In this document: one piece after another, positions 1 to 7,931 of the stretch
Layout: each line of letters begins with the position of its first letter
Numbering within the stretch: the first letter of the stretch is position 1
NCBI RefSeq assembly: GCF_000060285.1
Contig: NC_008555.1
Location: 372,001-436,000 of the forward strand
From: Listeria welshimeri serovar 6b str. SLCC5334
Lineage (GTDB): Bacteria; Bacillota; Bacilli; Lactobacillales; Listeriaceae
Direction: 5' to 3'
DNA length: 64,000 bases
Notes under the pieces: generated by a model
Database searches by the model: none
The model's input: only the letters and a program-made list of their open reading frames with translations
What the model was told of the DNA's origin: nothing
Made by a program: the position numbers and the translations under genes

Positions 1-20
1 GAGGCAATGTTTTTAAGAAT

Positions 21-57
21 TGAAAGCGCTCTAAATGGCTATTTTATCAGCTATAAT
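21..57 (+). promoter_or_regulatory. cre-like CcpA site and -10 box upstream of the peptide cluster
   Basis: Bases 21-34 read TGAAAGCGCTCTAA and match the catabolite responsive element consensus TGWAANCGNTNWCA at 13 of 14 positions. A TATAAT hexamer lies at 52-57, placing the cre over the expected -35 zone. I see no good -35. Such a placement usually gives CcpA repression by blocking RNA polymerase. Carbon control of the peptide genes is an inference. Confidence 0.6.
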
Positions 58-104
58 TAACTTTGGATAACAGTTCCAATCCAATTTATAGCGAGGTGAA
101 AACA

Positions 105-206
105 ATGAGCTTCTTTCTACAATTACTAGGTAACTTTTCAGGAGGATTAAACTTCCCAGATGTTACAGGAGTACTAAACAACCTAATCAATGCAATTTTC
201 AATTGA
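105..206 (+). CDS. 33-residue hydrophobic peptide, copy 1
   Basis: The gene encodes a 33-residue peptide beginning MSFFLQLLGNFSGG and ending NNLINAIFN, with a GAGGTG ribosome binding site 91-96 region and an ATG start. It carries only one charged side chain (Asp19). There is no signal peptide, double-glycine leader or cysteine. The size and lack of a leader recall leaderless bacteriocins or phenol-soluble-modulin-like peptides, but I recognise no family. It is the first of three tandem paralogs and lies upstream of an ABC exporter. Confidence 0.75.
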   Translation: MSFFLQLLGNFSGGLNFPDVTGVLNNLINAIFN

Positions 207-243
207 TTACTAAAAAATAAAGTTAAAAAGGAGGTAAGAAAAG

Positions 244-345
244 ATGAATTTCTTTTTACAATTATTAGGTACTTTTTCCGGCGGATTAAATTTCCCAGAT
301 GTTACAGAAGTGTTGAACAACCTAACTAAAGCAATTTTTGGTTGA
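244..345 (+). CDS. 33-residue hydrophobic peptide, copy 2
   Basis: This second paralog begins MNFFLQLLGTFSGG and ends NNLTKAIFG. It has a strong AAGGAGGTAA ribosome binding site at 228-237. It keeps the shared FPDVT motif at residues 17-21 but carries one Glu and one Lys that copy 1 lacks. Conservation of length, start, stop and ribosome binding site across three copies, with mostly silent or conservative differences, argues that these are real translated genes. The function is unknown. Confidence 0.78.
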   Translation: MNFFLQLLGTFSGGLNFPDVTEVLNNLTKAIFG

Positions 346-382
346 TAACGAAAGAATAAATGCATAAAGGAGGCAAACATAC

Positions 383-484
383 ATGAGTTTCTTTTTACAA
401 CTATTAGGTAGCTTTTCTGGAGCATTCCGATTCCCAGATGTTACAGAAGTATTGAACAACTTGACTAAAGCAATTTTTGGTTGA
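383..484 (+). CDS. 33-residue hydrophobic peptide, copy 3
   Basis: The third paralog begins MSFFLQLLGSFSGAFRFPDV and ends identically to copy 2 (NNLTKAIFG). An AAAGGAGGC ribosome binding site precedes it. It is the most divergent at residues 14-16, where GLN becomes AFR, so its net charge is about zero while copies 1 and 2 are about -1. A strong terminator 25 bp downstream closes the three-gene transcript. The family is not recognised. Confidence 0.78.
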   Translation: MSFFLQLLGSFSGAFRFPDVTEVLNNLTKAIFG

Positions 485-508
485 TTAGTAATTAAAATAA
501 GCTGAAAT

Positions 509-539
509 ATAGGGTTAAGGCTAACTTAACCCTATTTTG
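509..539 (+). terminator. Rho-independent terminator after the peptide cluster
   Basis: An 11-bp perfect stem pairs ATAGGGTTAAG (509-519) with CTTAACCCTAT (525-535) around a GCTAA loop, followed by a short T run. It separates the peptide genes from the surface protein. Confidence 0.9.
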
Positions 540-574
540 TAATTAAAGAAGTATATGAGGAGGATTTTAAATCC

Positions 575-1855
575 ATGAAAAAAATAATCGCGTTAATAAC
601 AACAGTTGCTCTTCTATCGATGGTTGTTTTTAATTTTATCCCAGGTATTGTTGCTAAAGCGGCAAATACTTCAGAAAGTAGTTTGACTTATAAAGATGTA
701 AAAAGTGGTTTTTACTTTGTTGGCTATGAAAATGTACAACTTGAAAAAGGTAAAACATATAAATATAAAGTATCTTATGATGCCAATGTTATGACAAGTG
801 CAACAGCGACTATTACGGGTCAAAGCGCCCGAGCAGGATTATTTACACCTAACTCATCAGGTGCGGAACTTAATAGTAGTTTAGTAACTCGTACACAAAA
901 TAATGTCGGGGATGTAGCGAATCCTGGAAACAAAGTATTTACACATACCTTCCAATTTACTGCAAAAGAAAATACAAAAGCAGATATAGGTGTATTTTTA
1001 GGGCCAGGCTCCGTTCTTCCAAGCACTCCTGACGATACCCCTATTTGGAAAAATGTTTCCGTAACCAACGAAACACCAGTTGCACCAGTTGATCCAGCAG
1101 AGGCACCAGTCATTACTGCGACTGATAAAACGATGAAACAAAATGAAGCTTTCAATCCGTTAAATGAAGTAACAGCAACAGACAAAAAAGATGGCGACAT
1201 TACCAAAGACATTGAAGTAACAAAAAACACAGTAGATACAACAAAAAGTGGTGTATATGATGTGGATTATAGTGTCACAAATTCAAGCAAGCTTACAACA
1301 ACAAAAAGTATTAAAGTAACTGTAACACCAGTAGATCAAAAAGCAAATACAGCACCGGTTATTAACGCAAAAGACAAAACAATCAAAGTTGGCGACCTGT
1401 TTAACGTATTAAAAGACGTAACAGCAACCGATAAAGAAGACGGGGACCTAACCGCGAAAATCAAAGTAACAAAAGATACAGTGAATAATAAAGAAAAAGG
1501 TGTTTATCAAGTCACTTATACAGTAACAGACTCAGGTAATTTATCTGCTTCTCTTACAATCAAAGTAACGGTAACAGAAGATGGAAAACCAATAGTTGTA
1601 AATCCAAATGAGCTGACAACACCGGAAAATCCATCTGGTTCTAACACACCAAAATCACCATCAGATAAAACTACAAGTGATCCTAAAAATGAACCTACAA
1701 AACTTAAAAAAGCATCAAAAAATACAACAAAAGCAGATTTAAAAGAAAATAAAATTCCAAAAACCGGTGACAGTTCCATGGTATGGCTTATTCTTGCAGG
1801 TTTAGGCATGACTGCATTCGGCGTAAGCATTTATCGTAAAAAAGCAAATAGATAA
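575..1855 (+). CDS. Sortase-anchored surface protein with two DUF5011 Ig-like domains
   Basis: The 426-residue protein starts with a signal peptide (MKKIIALITTVALLSMVVFN, cleavage near VAKAA). A beta-rich N-terminal domain of unknown role spans about 35-165. Two DUF5011-type Ig-like repeats follow at about 175-250 and 260-340, each with an ATDK-DGD-T motif. A Pro/Thr/Lys-rich spacer leads to a sorting signal, IPKTG near residue 394, then a hydrophobic segment and a positive RKK tail. Sortase A should attach it to peptidoglycan. A GAGGAGG ribosome binding site supports the start. Its place between the peptides and the exporter suggests a related role, which is inference. Confidence 0.88.
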   Translation: MKKIIALITTVALLSMVVFNFIPGIVAKAANTSESSLTYKDVKSGFYFVGYENVQLEKGKTYKYKVSYDANVMTSATATITGQSARAGLFTPNSSGAELNSSLVTRTQNNVGDVANPGNKVFTHTFQFTAKENTKADIGVFLGPGSVLPSTPDDTPIWKNVSVTNETPVAPVDPAEAPVITATDKTMKQNEAFNPLNEVTATDKKDGDITKDIEVTKNTVDTTKSGVYDVDYSVTNSSKLTTTKSIKVTVTPVDQKANTAPVINAKDKTIKVGDLFNVLKDVTATDKEDGDLTAKIKVTKDTVNNKEKGVYQVTYTVTDSGNLSASLTIKVTVTEDGKPIVVNPNELTTPENPSGSNTPKSPSDKTTSDPKNEPTKLKKASKNTTKADLKENKIPKTGDSSMVWLILAGLGMTAFGVSIYRKKANR

Positions 1856-1865
1856 TATTTCATTG

Positions 1866-1912
1866 ATGAAAAGAGTATTTCAACCTTAAAGTTAGGTACT
1901 CTTTTCATTAAT
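1866..1912 (+). terminator. Terminator after the surface protein
   Basis: ATGAAAAGAGTA (1866-1877) pairs perfectly with TACTCTTTTCAT (1897-1908) across a 19-nt loop, and T/A-rich sequence follows. It may work in both directions. Confidence 0.75.
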
Positions 1913-1973
1913 TAGATGATAAAATGGCATTCTAAAGCTCAATTAGCTTTATAGAGAGAGAGGAGAATTATTC

Positions 1974-2624
1974 ATGCCAAAAATTTCTAAAGGTGATCGT
2001 TTAGAAAATGTTGCTTTTGAGTACATCAAGAATAAAATCACAACTGGTGAGTATCCAACGGGGTATCGGGTGGTAGAAGCAAAACTATCACAAGAATTAA
2101 ATATGAGCAGGACACCAATTAGGCGGGCAATTATCAATCTTTGTCATTCTGGTTTTTTAGTTCACCAATATAATAGGGGAGCTTTTGTCCAAAATACAGA
2201 AATAACGATCACGGAATTTTTTTCAAGAATGAAGTTAGTTGAACTTTTAATGTATGAAAGTACAGAAAAATTAGTCTTACGGGAAGATTATATTGTAGTG
2301 GATGACATTATTGAAATCGCAGAAAAAGTAATACAGTATGAAAAAAATCGAGAATATGAACTAATGCGCGATGCTTTTGAAGATTTTATATGCACATTTA
2401 TTGGGAAATTAAATAATGATTATTTTAATAGAGTAATTCAAGATTTATGGAATGAAGTGAATGATAACGCAACAAAAGAAGTAAAATTAATCATCGTTTC
2501 CGCAAGTGATAGGATAACAGATGAATTAAAGAAAATGATTGCTATTTTCAAATCATGGAATTATGAGCAACTTAAAGATTGCTTTCAACACATTATGAAT
2601 GCAATGATACTAATTGCTTTTTAA
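1974..2624 (+). CDS. GntR-family (FadR/FCD-like) transcriptional regulator
   Basis: The 216-residue protein has an N-terminal winged helix at about 10-80, with the typical GntR pattern of GEYPTGYRVVEAKLSQEL and SRTPIRRAI. A helical C-terminal half of FCD-like length follows and would bind an effector. A GAGAGGAGAA ribosome binding site precedes the ATG. The gene lies 17 bp upstream of the exporter genes in the same direction and probably controls them or the peptide cluster. The C-terminal domain assignment is less certain than the DNA-binding domain. Confidence 0.82.
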   Translation: MPKISKGDRLENVAFEYIKNKITTGEYPTGYRVVEAKLSQELNMSRTPIRRAIINLCHSGFLVHQYNRGAFVQNTEITITEFFSRMKLVELLMYESTEKLVLREDYIVVDDIIEIAEKVIQYEKNREYELMRDAFEDFICTFIGKLNNDYFNRVIQDLWNEVNDNATKEVKLIIVSASDRITDELKKMIAIFKSWNYEQLKDCFQHIMNAMILIAF

Positions 2625-2641
2625 AGAGAGGTTTTTAACTA

Positions 2642-3268
2642 TTGAAAAAAATAAGCTGGGTGATTATTATACTGATTATCATAGTTGCATCAGTAGGCTA
2701 TTATTTTATAAAAGAAAATGAAAAAAAGACCCCTCAAACAATTTCCTATAAAACGGTAGAGGCTAAAAAAACAGATTTGCAAGTCCATGTTTCTGCGGAA
2801 GGTCATGTAAAAAAAACAGCAAATGAATGGCCAGATTATAAAGATTTCGTAGTACAAGTGATGGTTGACGAGCTAGAAATCAACCAAATAAAAGAAAAAC
2901 AAACGACAGATGTGAATGTTCAAGCTGTAGATAATAAAATTTACAAAGGGACAGTCGCAAAAATAAATGAAAAAGGTGTAATAAATGGCTCCGTGACATC
3001 CTATATCGTCACAATTAATTTAGAAAAAGAAAATAGTTTAAAAGAAAATATGTCCGTTAACGCAGATATACTTGTTGCTTTAGAAAAAAACGCTTTAATC
3101 ATCCCAATTGAAGCTGTTTATACAGATAAAGCAGACAAAAAATATGTATTTATTGTTGATGAAAATAAGCAAAAAAAGAAAATATGGATTGAAACAGGGA
3201 AACATAATACGAAATCTATTCAAGTAGTAAAAGGTCTTAGAAAGGGACAACAAGTGATTATTCCTTAG
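2642..3268 (+). CDS. Short membrane-fusion protein of a MacA/YknX-type exporter
   Basis: The 208-residue protein has a TTG start, an N-terminal membrane anchor (about 5-24), and beta-barrel and membrane-proximal segments typical of RND/MacA-like adaptors (AEGHVKK, NMSVNADILV, IPIEAVY). YknX- and MacA-like proteins usually have about 350-400 residues. The coiled-coil hairpin and most of the lipoyl domain appear to be missing here, and the early barrel motif is followed directly by VVQVMVDELEINQIK. It is immediately upstream of the ATPase and permease and should be their partner at the outer membrane face. Confidence 0.8.
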   Translation: MKKISWVIIILIIIVASVGYYFIKENEKKTPQTISYKTVEAKKTDLQVHVSAEGHVKKTANEWPDYKDFVVQVMVDELEINQIKEKQTTDVNVQAVDNKIYKGTVAKINEKGVINGSVTSYIVTINLEKENSLKENMSVNADILVALEKNALIIPIEAVYTDKADKKYVFIVDENKQKKKIWIETGKHNTKSIQVVKGLRKGQQVIIP

Positions 3269-3285
3269 ATGGAGGTTAGTGCAAC

Positions 3286-3960
3286 ATGATACAGCTTTTT
3301 AATATTTCAAAAACGTATCAAATGGGAGAAGATACGATAAAAGCATTAGATAATTTATCTTTACAAGTTACAAAAGGTGAATTTATTGCGATTATTGGAC
3401 CATCTGGTTCTGGAAAATCTACATTAATGAATATTATAGGAATATTAGATCGAGCTAGTTCAGGAGAATACTATCTTAACAAAATGAATTTAATGCGAAT
3501 ATCAGATAAAAAGATTTCTAAAATCAGAAATAAAAAAATAGGTTTTATTTTTCAACAATTCAATTTAATGCCGCGACTTACTGCTTTTGAAAATGTGGAA
3601 TTACCACTCATTTATCGAGGAACAAGTAAGCCAACTCGAAAGAAAATTGTCTTAAAAAGTTTAGAACGTGTCGGTTTGTTGGAGAAACAAAAACATTTAC
3701 CCGCACAGCTTTCAGGCGGACAGCAACAACGAGTTGCGATAGCTAGAGCGATTGCAGGAAATCCAGAAATTATTCTGGCAGATGAACCAACAGGCGCACT
3801 TGATTCTAAAACAGGTGAAGAAGTAATGCGTTTATTAAAGGAAATTCATAGAGAAGGAAATACGTTGATTATGATTACACATGACAAAACAATTGCTGAA
3901 CAAGCGGAACGAATAATAGAAATAAAAGACGGAAAACTCCGTGAATGGAATAATCTATGA
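3286..3960 (+). CDS. ABC exporter ATPase, MacB/YknY type
   Basis: The 224-residue nucleotide-binding protein shows Walker [10 protein letters not shown] (about 40-48), a Q-loop [12 protein letters not shown], the signature LSGGQQQR, Walker [13 protein letters not shown] and the switch histidine in MITHD. This is the LolD/MacB/YknY subgroup that powers mechanotransmission exporters for peptides and lipoproteins. An AGATGGAGG ribosome binding site precedes the ATG, and the stop overlaps the permease start in an ATGA, so the two are translationally coupled. Confidence 0.93.
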   Translation: MIQLFNISKTYQMGEDTIKALDNLSLQVTKGEFIAIIGPSGSGKSTLMNIIGILDRASSGEYYLNKMNLMRISDKKISKIRNKKIGFIFQQFNLMPRLTAFENVELPLIYRGTSKPTRKKIVLKSLERVGLLEKQKHLPAQLSGGQQQRVAIARAIAGNPEIILADEPTGALDSKTGEEVMRLLKEIHREGNTLIMITHDKTIAEQAERIIEIKDGKLREWNNL

Positions 3961-5123
3961 GCCTATTTCAAAGTGTGAAACTTGCATTAAAACAACTTCT
4001 TTCCGCTAAATTTAGAACTTTTTTGACCATGTTAGGAATTATTATTGGTGTTTTTTCTGTTATATTACTTGTGTCGATTGGTGAAGCTATTTCAAAAAAT
4101 GTATCGACACAATTAGGCGACATGGGCAGTAATTTAGTTTCTATTAGTTTTCAATCCGACAATCCAAATGAAAAATTCACTTATAAAGATGCCACTAGTC
4201 TTCTGAAGGAAAGTGAGATTGGATCGCCAGAAGTCATGCGAAACATGGAAGTGAGAACTGGTGACAAAACAGCCACCAAACAAGTGACAGGAATCAATGA
4301 AGATTATGTTAGTATAAAAAATCTAGAACTTATATCAGGACGATTTTGCTCGTCGGTAGATGTTCAATATGCACAAAAAGTAACGGTGATTGGTTCTGAG
4401 ATTGCAAAGAGCTATTTTAAAAACCAAAATCCTATAGGGAAATATGTACAAATTTCAGGAGCCAGGTATGTGGTTATTGGTGTTTTAAAAGAAAAAGGAG
4501 AGAGTTTATTTGGATCAGCAGATAAGAAATTATTTATTCCCATATCTTCTGCAGTAAGGCTGTTTAAGTCTGATTCCATTGATTTGTATTATATTCAAAC
4601 GCAAACCACTGAACAAGTTTCAACTACAGTGGAACAAACAAAAGAGAAGATGAATCAACTTTTTCCAAATGATAAGGAGGCATACACAGTCGTAAACCAG
4701 CAACAGGCATTAGATACATTTGATAATATTACAAAAACGCTTACGCTTGGGTTAGGAGCAATAGCTGGAATTTCGCTCTTAGTTGGCGGAATTGGTATTA
4801 TGAACATTATGCTTGTATCTGTTTCAGAGCGAACTCGAGAAATTGGCATTAGAAAAGCAATTGGGGCGGGTAATCGGGCTATTTTAATGCAGTTTCTAAT
4901 TGAATCTATTGTACTTAGTTTATTAGGTGGAATTATTGGAATTTTATTAGGTATTTTTACAGCGCAACTAGTTACAGCAGTATCTAATTTTGAAATGCGA
5001 GTTTCTGCATCGACAATCCTTATTGCAGTTAGTTTTTCGATGTTTATTGGAGTAGTGTTTGGTGTAATTCCAGCGCAGAAAGCATCGAAAAAAATGCCGA
5101 TAGATGCGTTGCGTGCAGATTAA
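3957..5123 (+). CDS. ABC exporter permease, MacB/YknZ (FtsX-like) type
   Basis: The 388-residue permease has the MacB layout: one N-terminal membrane helix (FRTFLTMLGIIIGVFSVILL), a large extracellular MacB-PCD domain (about 45-255), then three C-terminal helices. The conserved motif SERTREIGIRKAIGA sits between helices 2 and 3. With the ATPase and the short adaptor it forms a YknXYZ-like exporter. The B. subtilis relative handles the toxic SdpC peptide, so export of, or resistance to, the three peptides upstream is an attractive but untested role. Confidence 0.92.
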   Translation: MSLFQSVKLALKQLLSAKFRTFLTMLGIIIGVFSVILLVSIGEAISKNVSTQLGDMGSNLVSISFQSDNPNEKFTYKDATSLLKESEIGSPEVMRNMEVRTGDKTATKQVTGINEDYVSIKNLELISGRFCSSVDVQYAQKVTVIGSEIAKSYFKNQNPIGKYVQISGARYVVIGVLKEKGESLFGSADKKLFIPISSAVRLFKSDSIDLYYIQTQTTEQVSTTVEQTKEKMNQLFPNDKEAYTVVNQQQALDTFDNITKTLTLGLGAIAGISLLVGGIGIMNIMLVSVSERTREIGIRKAIGAGNRAILMQFLIESIVLSLLGGIIGILLGIFTAQLVTAVSNFEMRVSASTILIAVSFSMFIGVVFGVIPAQKASKKMPIDALRAD

Positions 5124-5140
5124 CTTAAGGAGGCGTTTTG

Positions 5141-5284
5141 ATGGAGATAGAAGAACAGTTGGATGATACTTGGGTTTTAATTGAAATTGTAAGCCTTGTA
5201 ACTAATGTAGAACGACAGAGACTGAGAGAATTAAGTTATGCAGAATTGGAAGAATTTTATGAACGAGTAATAGTAAAAAATTAA
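5141..5284 (+). CDS. Small acidic protein, 47 residues
   Basis: A clear AAGGAGGCG ribosome binding site precedes an ATG and a 47-codon frame that begins MEIEEQLDDTWVLIEIVSL and has a helical, charged second half (ERQRLRELSYAELEEFYERV). The pattern faintly recalls the short BH0509-type proteins of Bacillales, a guess from memory. It follows the permease by 17 bp and is probably in the same transcript. The function is unknown. Confidence 0.6.
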   Translation: MEIEEQLDDTWVLIEIVSLVTNVERQRLRELSYAELEEFYERVIVKN

Positions 5285-5354
5285 TAAAAACCTACCTTTT
5301 GTGATATTAGTCAATTTATGCGAAAATGAAAATAAATTGGTAGGAGGGATTTAA

Positions 5355-5837
5355 GTGAACGAATCAATCCAGAAGCAGAATAATGGCACTAGTATAATTG
5401 AATTCAAAGTAAATATAAATGCACCAGTTACAGAAGTTTTTGCGCTATTGACTACGAATGAAGGATTAGAAAAATGGTTTAGCGAATTAGAAATAGGAAA
5501 ACTTGGAACAAACGGGTATCTACTATTCATCATGACCTCCGAAGAAAAAATAAAAATGCCAATACGAGCATTCGAACCTAACAAAAAACTAGCTTTTGAA
5601 TGGGATAAAGATGAAGTCGCTTTTGAACTAAAAGAACTTCCTGAAAATAAAACCCTGCTGACTTTTAAAGAGATACTTACAACTATTACAGATCATAGTC
5701 CACGAGATATTTCTGGTTGGCATATTTGCTTAAAAAAACTTCAAGCCGCTGCAGAAGGAAAGGTTTATGATTTTAATAAAGCAACATTTGACACACTTTT
5801 TAACAAGTACCAAAAAGCATTGAATATCGAAAAATAA
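5355..5837 (+). CDS. SRPBCC/AHSA1-like domain protein
   Basis: The 160-residue protein starts at GTG after a GGTAGGAGGGA ribosome binding site. It has the START-like Bet v1 fold pattern of activator-of-Hsp90-homolog proteins: NINAPVTEVFALLTTNEGLEKWFS at the start and a long C-terminal helix (SGWHICLKKLQAAAEG). Such proteins bind hydrophobic ligands, and the ligand here is unknown. A terminator lies directly downstream. I read it as the first backbone gene after the accessory cluster. Confidence 0.82.
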   Translation: MNESIQKQNNGTSIIEFKVNINAPVTEVFALLTTNEGLEKWFSELEIGKLGTNGYLLFIMTSEEKIKMPIRAFEPNKKLAFEWDKDEVAFELKELPENKTLLTFKEILTTITDHSPRDISGWHICLKKLQAAAEGKVYDFNKATFDTLFNKYQKALNIEK

Positions 5838-5849
5838 ATGAATGGTGAG

Positions 5850-5892
5850 AGCTATAAATGAAGCGGCAATGGCTTTGTTTGTAGCTTTTTTG
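5850..5892 (+). terminator. Terminator after the AHSA1-like gene
   Basis: AGCTATAAATGAAGC (5850-5864) pairs over 15 positions with GCTTTGTTTGTAGCT (5872-5886), using three G-U pairs, and a T run follows. Confidence 0.8.
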
Positions 5893-5936
5893 TTGTTTAA
5901 ATTAATTTTTTCCACTTTAACTGGAAATTCCTTATG

Positions 5937-5965
5937 TTCAAAAAAGTAATCGGTTTCATTAGAAT
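5937..5965 (+). promoter_or_regulatory. Candidate promoter of the first mannosylglycerate-type PTS operon
   Basis: TTCAAA (5937-5942) and TAGAAT (5960-5965) are separated by 17 bp and lie 41 bp upstream of the IIA start. I found no sigma-54 -24/-12 element. Confidence 0.4.
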
Positions 5966-6006
5966 GTAATTGTAAGCAAGGCATTGAAAAAATACGGGGT
6001 GACGAA

Positions 6007-6465
6007 ATGATAGTATCAGAAGAACAATTATTTTTAAATCAGCATCTAAGCACAAAAGCAGAAGTGCTAGCTTTTATTGCAGACAAGGCAGCTGAAATTG
6101 GTATCACAACTAATTCAGCGCAAGTAGAGCGAGATTTATGGGCCCGCGAAAAAGAGTACGCAACAGCAGTGCAACAATTAATCGCAATTCCACATGCGAA
6201 AACAGAGGCGATATCGGAAGCAAAACTACTTTTTATTCGTTTGGTTGACCCGATTGATTGGGAGTCAAATGAAGGTTTTCAAGCACAAGCCATTTTTGCG
6301 ATATTAGTTCCAGCAAGTGAGGCAAGTCAGCAACATCTGAAAATTTTATCAAGTGTGGCTGTGAATTTACTAGAAGAAGCGTTTCAAGAACAAATTTTAA
6401 CAATTCAAACGGAACACGAACTGATGAATTACTTAAAAGATAATTTGGAAGGAGAATTGATATGA
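6007..6465 (+). CDS. PTS fructose-family EIIA component
   Basis: The 152-residue cytoplasmic EIIA of the fructose/mannitol class receives phosphate from HPr on the histidine of IAIPHAKT (about residue 63). A GGGTGACG ribosome binding site precedes the ATG. It overlaps the IIB gene by 4 bp and heads a five-gene operon (IIA, IIB, IIC, GH38 mannosidase, PRD regulator). The order matches a split version of E. coli MngA followed by MngB, so 2-O-alpha-mannosyl-D-glycerate is the likely but unproven substrate. Confidence 0.9.
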   Translation: MIVSEEQLFLNQHLSTKAEVLAFIADKAAEIGITTNSAQVERDLWAREKEYATAVQQLIAIPHAKTEAISEAKLLFIRLVDPIDWESNEGFQAQAIFAILVPASEASQQHLKILSSVAVNLLEEAFQEQILTIQTEHELMNYLKDNLEGELI

Positions 6466-6794
6466 AAGTTGTAGGAGTTACGTCATGTATCGCAGGACTC
6501 GCGCACACACCAATGGCAGCAAAAGCATTAGAAAAAGCGGGAGTGAAATTAGGACACGATGTCAAAATTGAACAACAAGGAGCAATGGGCACAATTGACG
6601 AAATCACACCAGCTGAAGTGAGCGCAGCAGATGTTGTCATTATTGCGGCAGATAAAGTGATTGATGGAGAAGATCGTTTCAAAGGAAAACCAGTTGTTCG
6701 AGTAAAAATTGGGCAATGTGTTGCAAACGGGGAAGCGGTGTTAAGTAAAGTAGTTGCAGCAATTGAAGCACGTAATCAAAAGGAGGCTAATTAA
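6462..6794 (+). CDS. PTS fructose-family EIIB component
   Basis: The 110-residue EIIB has the active-site cysteine in TSCIAGLAHTPMAAKAL (Cys9), which accepts phosphate from EIIA. The following sequence (GAMGTIDEITPAEVSAADVV) is typical of fructose-class IIB domains. The gene starts inside the end of the IIA gene (ATGA overlap) and its stop lies 3 bp before the IIC start, within a tight operon. Confidence 0.92.
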   Translation: MKVVGVTSCIAGLAHTPMAAKALEKAGVKLGHDVKIEQQGAMGTIDEITPAEVSAADVVIIAADKVIDGEDRFKGKPVVRVKIGQCVANGEAVLSKVVAAIEARNQKEAN

Positions 6795-6797
6795 GTC

Positions 6798-7910
6798 ATG
6801 AAAGGGAAATTAAACGAAGCAAAAGATCACTTAATGTCAGGAATATCGTATGCACTTCCAGTCATTATTGCTGGCTCGCTTGTTGTAGCTGTTGCAAAAT
6901 TAATTGGGATTATTGGCGGAGTAACTAATCTAGATGCTTATGCTGATGCCAGCGGATTTTATCATTACGTTTATCTATTTCAGAATGTAGGTTGGGCTGC
7001 AATTGGCTTACTTAATTTAGTACTTGCTGGATATATTGCTTATTCGATTGCTGGAAAACCGGCGCTTGCTGCTGGTTTTGTTGGTGGGGTTCTGGCTACT
7101 AGTACAAATGCTGGTTTCTTAGGTGCCGTAGTCGCTGGTTTCTTCGCTGGTTGGTTAACAAACTGGGTGAAAAAACATGTTCGAATCACTGGACCTGCTG
7201 CTAGTTCATTGCCACTTATTATTTTGCCACTTATCACAGTTGGTGCCACAGGAATACTGATGTCGCTAATTCTCGGTGGGCCGCTTGGCTGGTTAAACCA
7301 AACGTTACTTGATTGGGTAACTGAAATGTGTAAAAACGACACAAATGTTATTATTCTAGCACTTATTTTAGGAGCAATGATTGGATTTGACCTTGGCGGA
7401 CCTGTAAATAAAGCTGCTTGGATGGCTGGAAATGCGCTATTTATGAGCGGAATCTATCTACCTTCCATCATGATTAATGTCGCAATTTGTATTCCGCCAC
7501 TTGGCTACGGAATTGCCACTCTTTTACGCAAAAAGAATTATTCTACTACATTTAAAGAAGCTGGAAATGGTGCGCTAATCATGGGGCTAATTGGGGTCAC
7601 AGAGGGTGCGATTCCATTCACACTACGTAGTCCTGGTAAATTAATTCCGCTAAATGTCATTGCCTGCGCGATTGGTAGTGCTGTAACAATGGGACTTGGT
7701 GCTTATGTGAAAATGCCGCCGATTGGTGGTATGTATGGTTTCTTCACCATTGGTAACGGCTGGGCATACTTAGTTGGTGGTTTGGTTGGCGCATTTATCA
7801 TCGGAATTTGTGCTAACTTATTCGTGAATTTCACCGAAGAAGAAACAGCTGCAGCAGACGATGCAGTGGATGATATTGATATTAGTTTTGACGAAATAGA
7901 GATTAAATAA
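6798..7910 (+). CDS. PTS fructose-family EIIC permease
   Basis: The 370-residue integral membrane permease has the fructose-class IIC pattern, with about nine to ten hydrophobic segments and the motifs GGPVNKAAW and GVTEGAIPF that line the sugar site. Many Gly/Ala-rich helices support membrane insertion. An acidic tail (DDAVDDIDISFDEIEIK) ends the protein. An AAAGGAGGC ribosome binding site precedes the ATG. The paralog at 27230-28336 shares the same motifs. Confidence 0.93.
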   Translation: MKGKLNEAKDHLMSGISYALPVIIAGSLVVAVAKLIGIIGGVTNLDAYADASGFYHYVYLFQNVGWAAIGLLNLVLAGYIAYSIAGKPALAAGFVGGVLATSTNAGFLGAVVAGFFAGWLTNWVKKHVRITGPAASSLPLIILPLITVGATGILMSLILGGPLGWLNQTLLDWVTEMCKNDTNVIILALILGAMIGFDLGGPVNKAAWMAGNALFMSGIYLPSIMINVAICIPPLGYGIATLLRKKNYSTTFKEAGNGALIMGLIGVTEGAIPFTLRSPGKLIPLNVIACAIGSAVTMGLGAYVKMPPIGGMYGFFTIGNGWAYLVGGLVGAFIIGICANLFVNFTEEETAAADDAVDDIDISFDEIEIK

Positions 7911-7931
7911 TAGTTGGAGGATTTAATTAAA

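Larger units (their letters stand above)
105..484 (+). repeat. 139-bp tandem repeat carrying the three peptide genes
   Basis: The three start codons lie at 105, 244 and 383, an exact 139-bp period covering the 102-bp gene and a 37-bp spacer. Equal spacing with diverged spacer sequence indicates old tandem duplications kept under selection for the peptide. Confidence 0.85.

Noticed and set aside
5893-6006. Sigma-54 promoter for the first PTS operon
   Set aside because: No GG-N10-GC element at the right spacing, and the regulators lack a sigma-54 AAA+ domain.
7914-7931. TTG start of the first GH38 gene six codons upstream of ATG 7932
   Set aside because: The TTG is part of the TTGGAGGA ribosome binding site and GH38 proteins begin close to the HSHWD motif.
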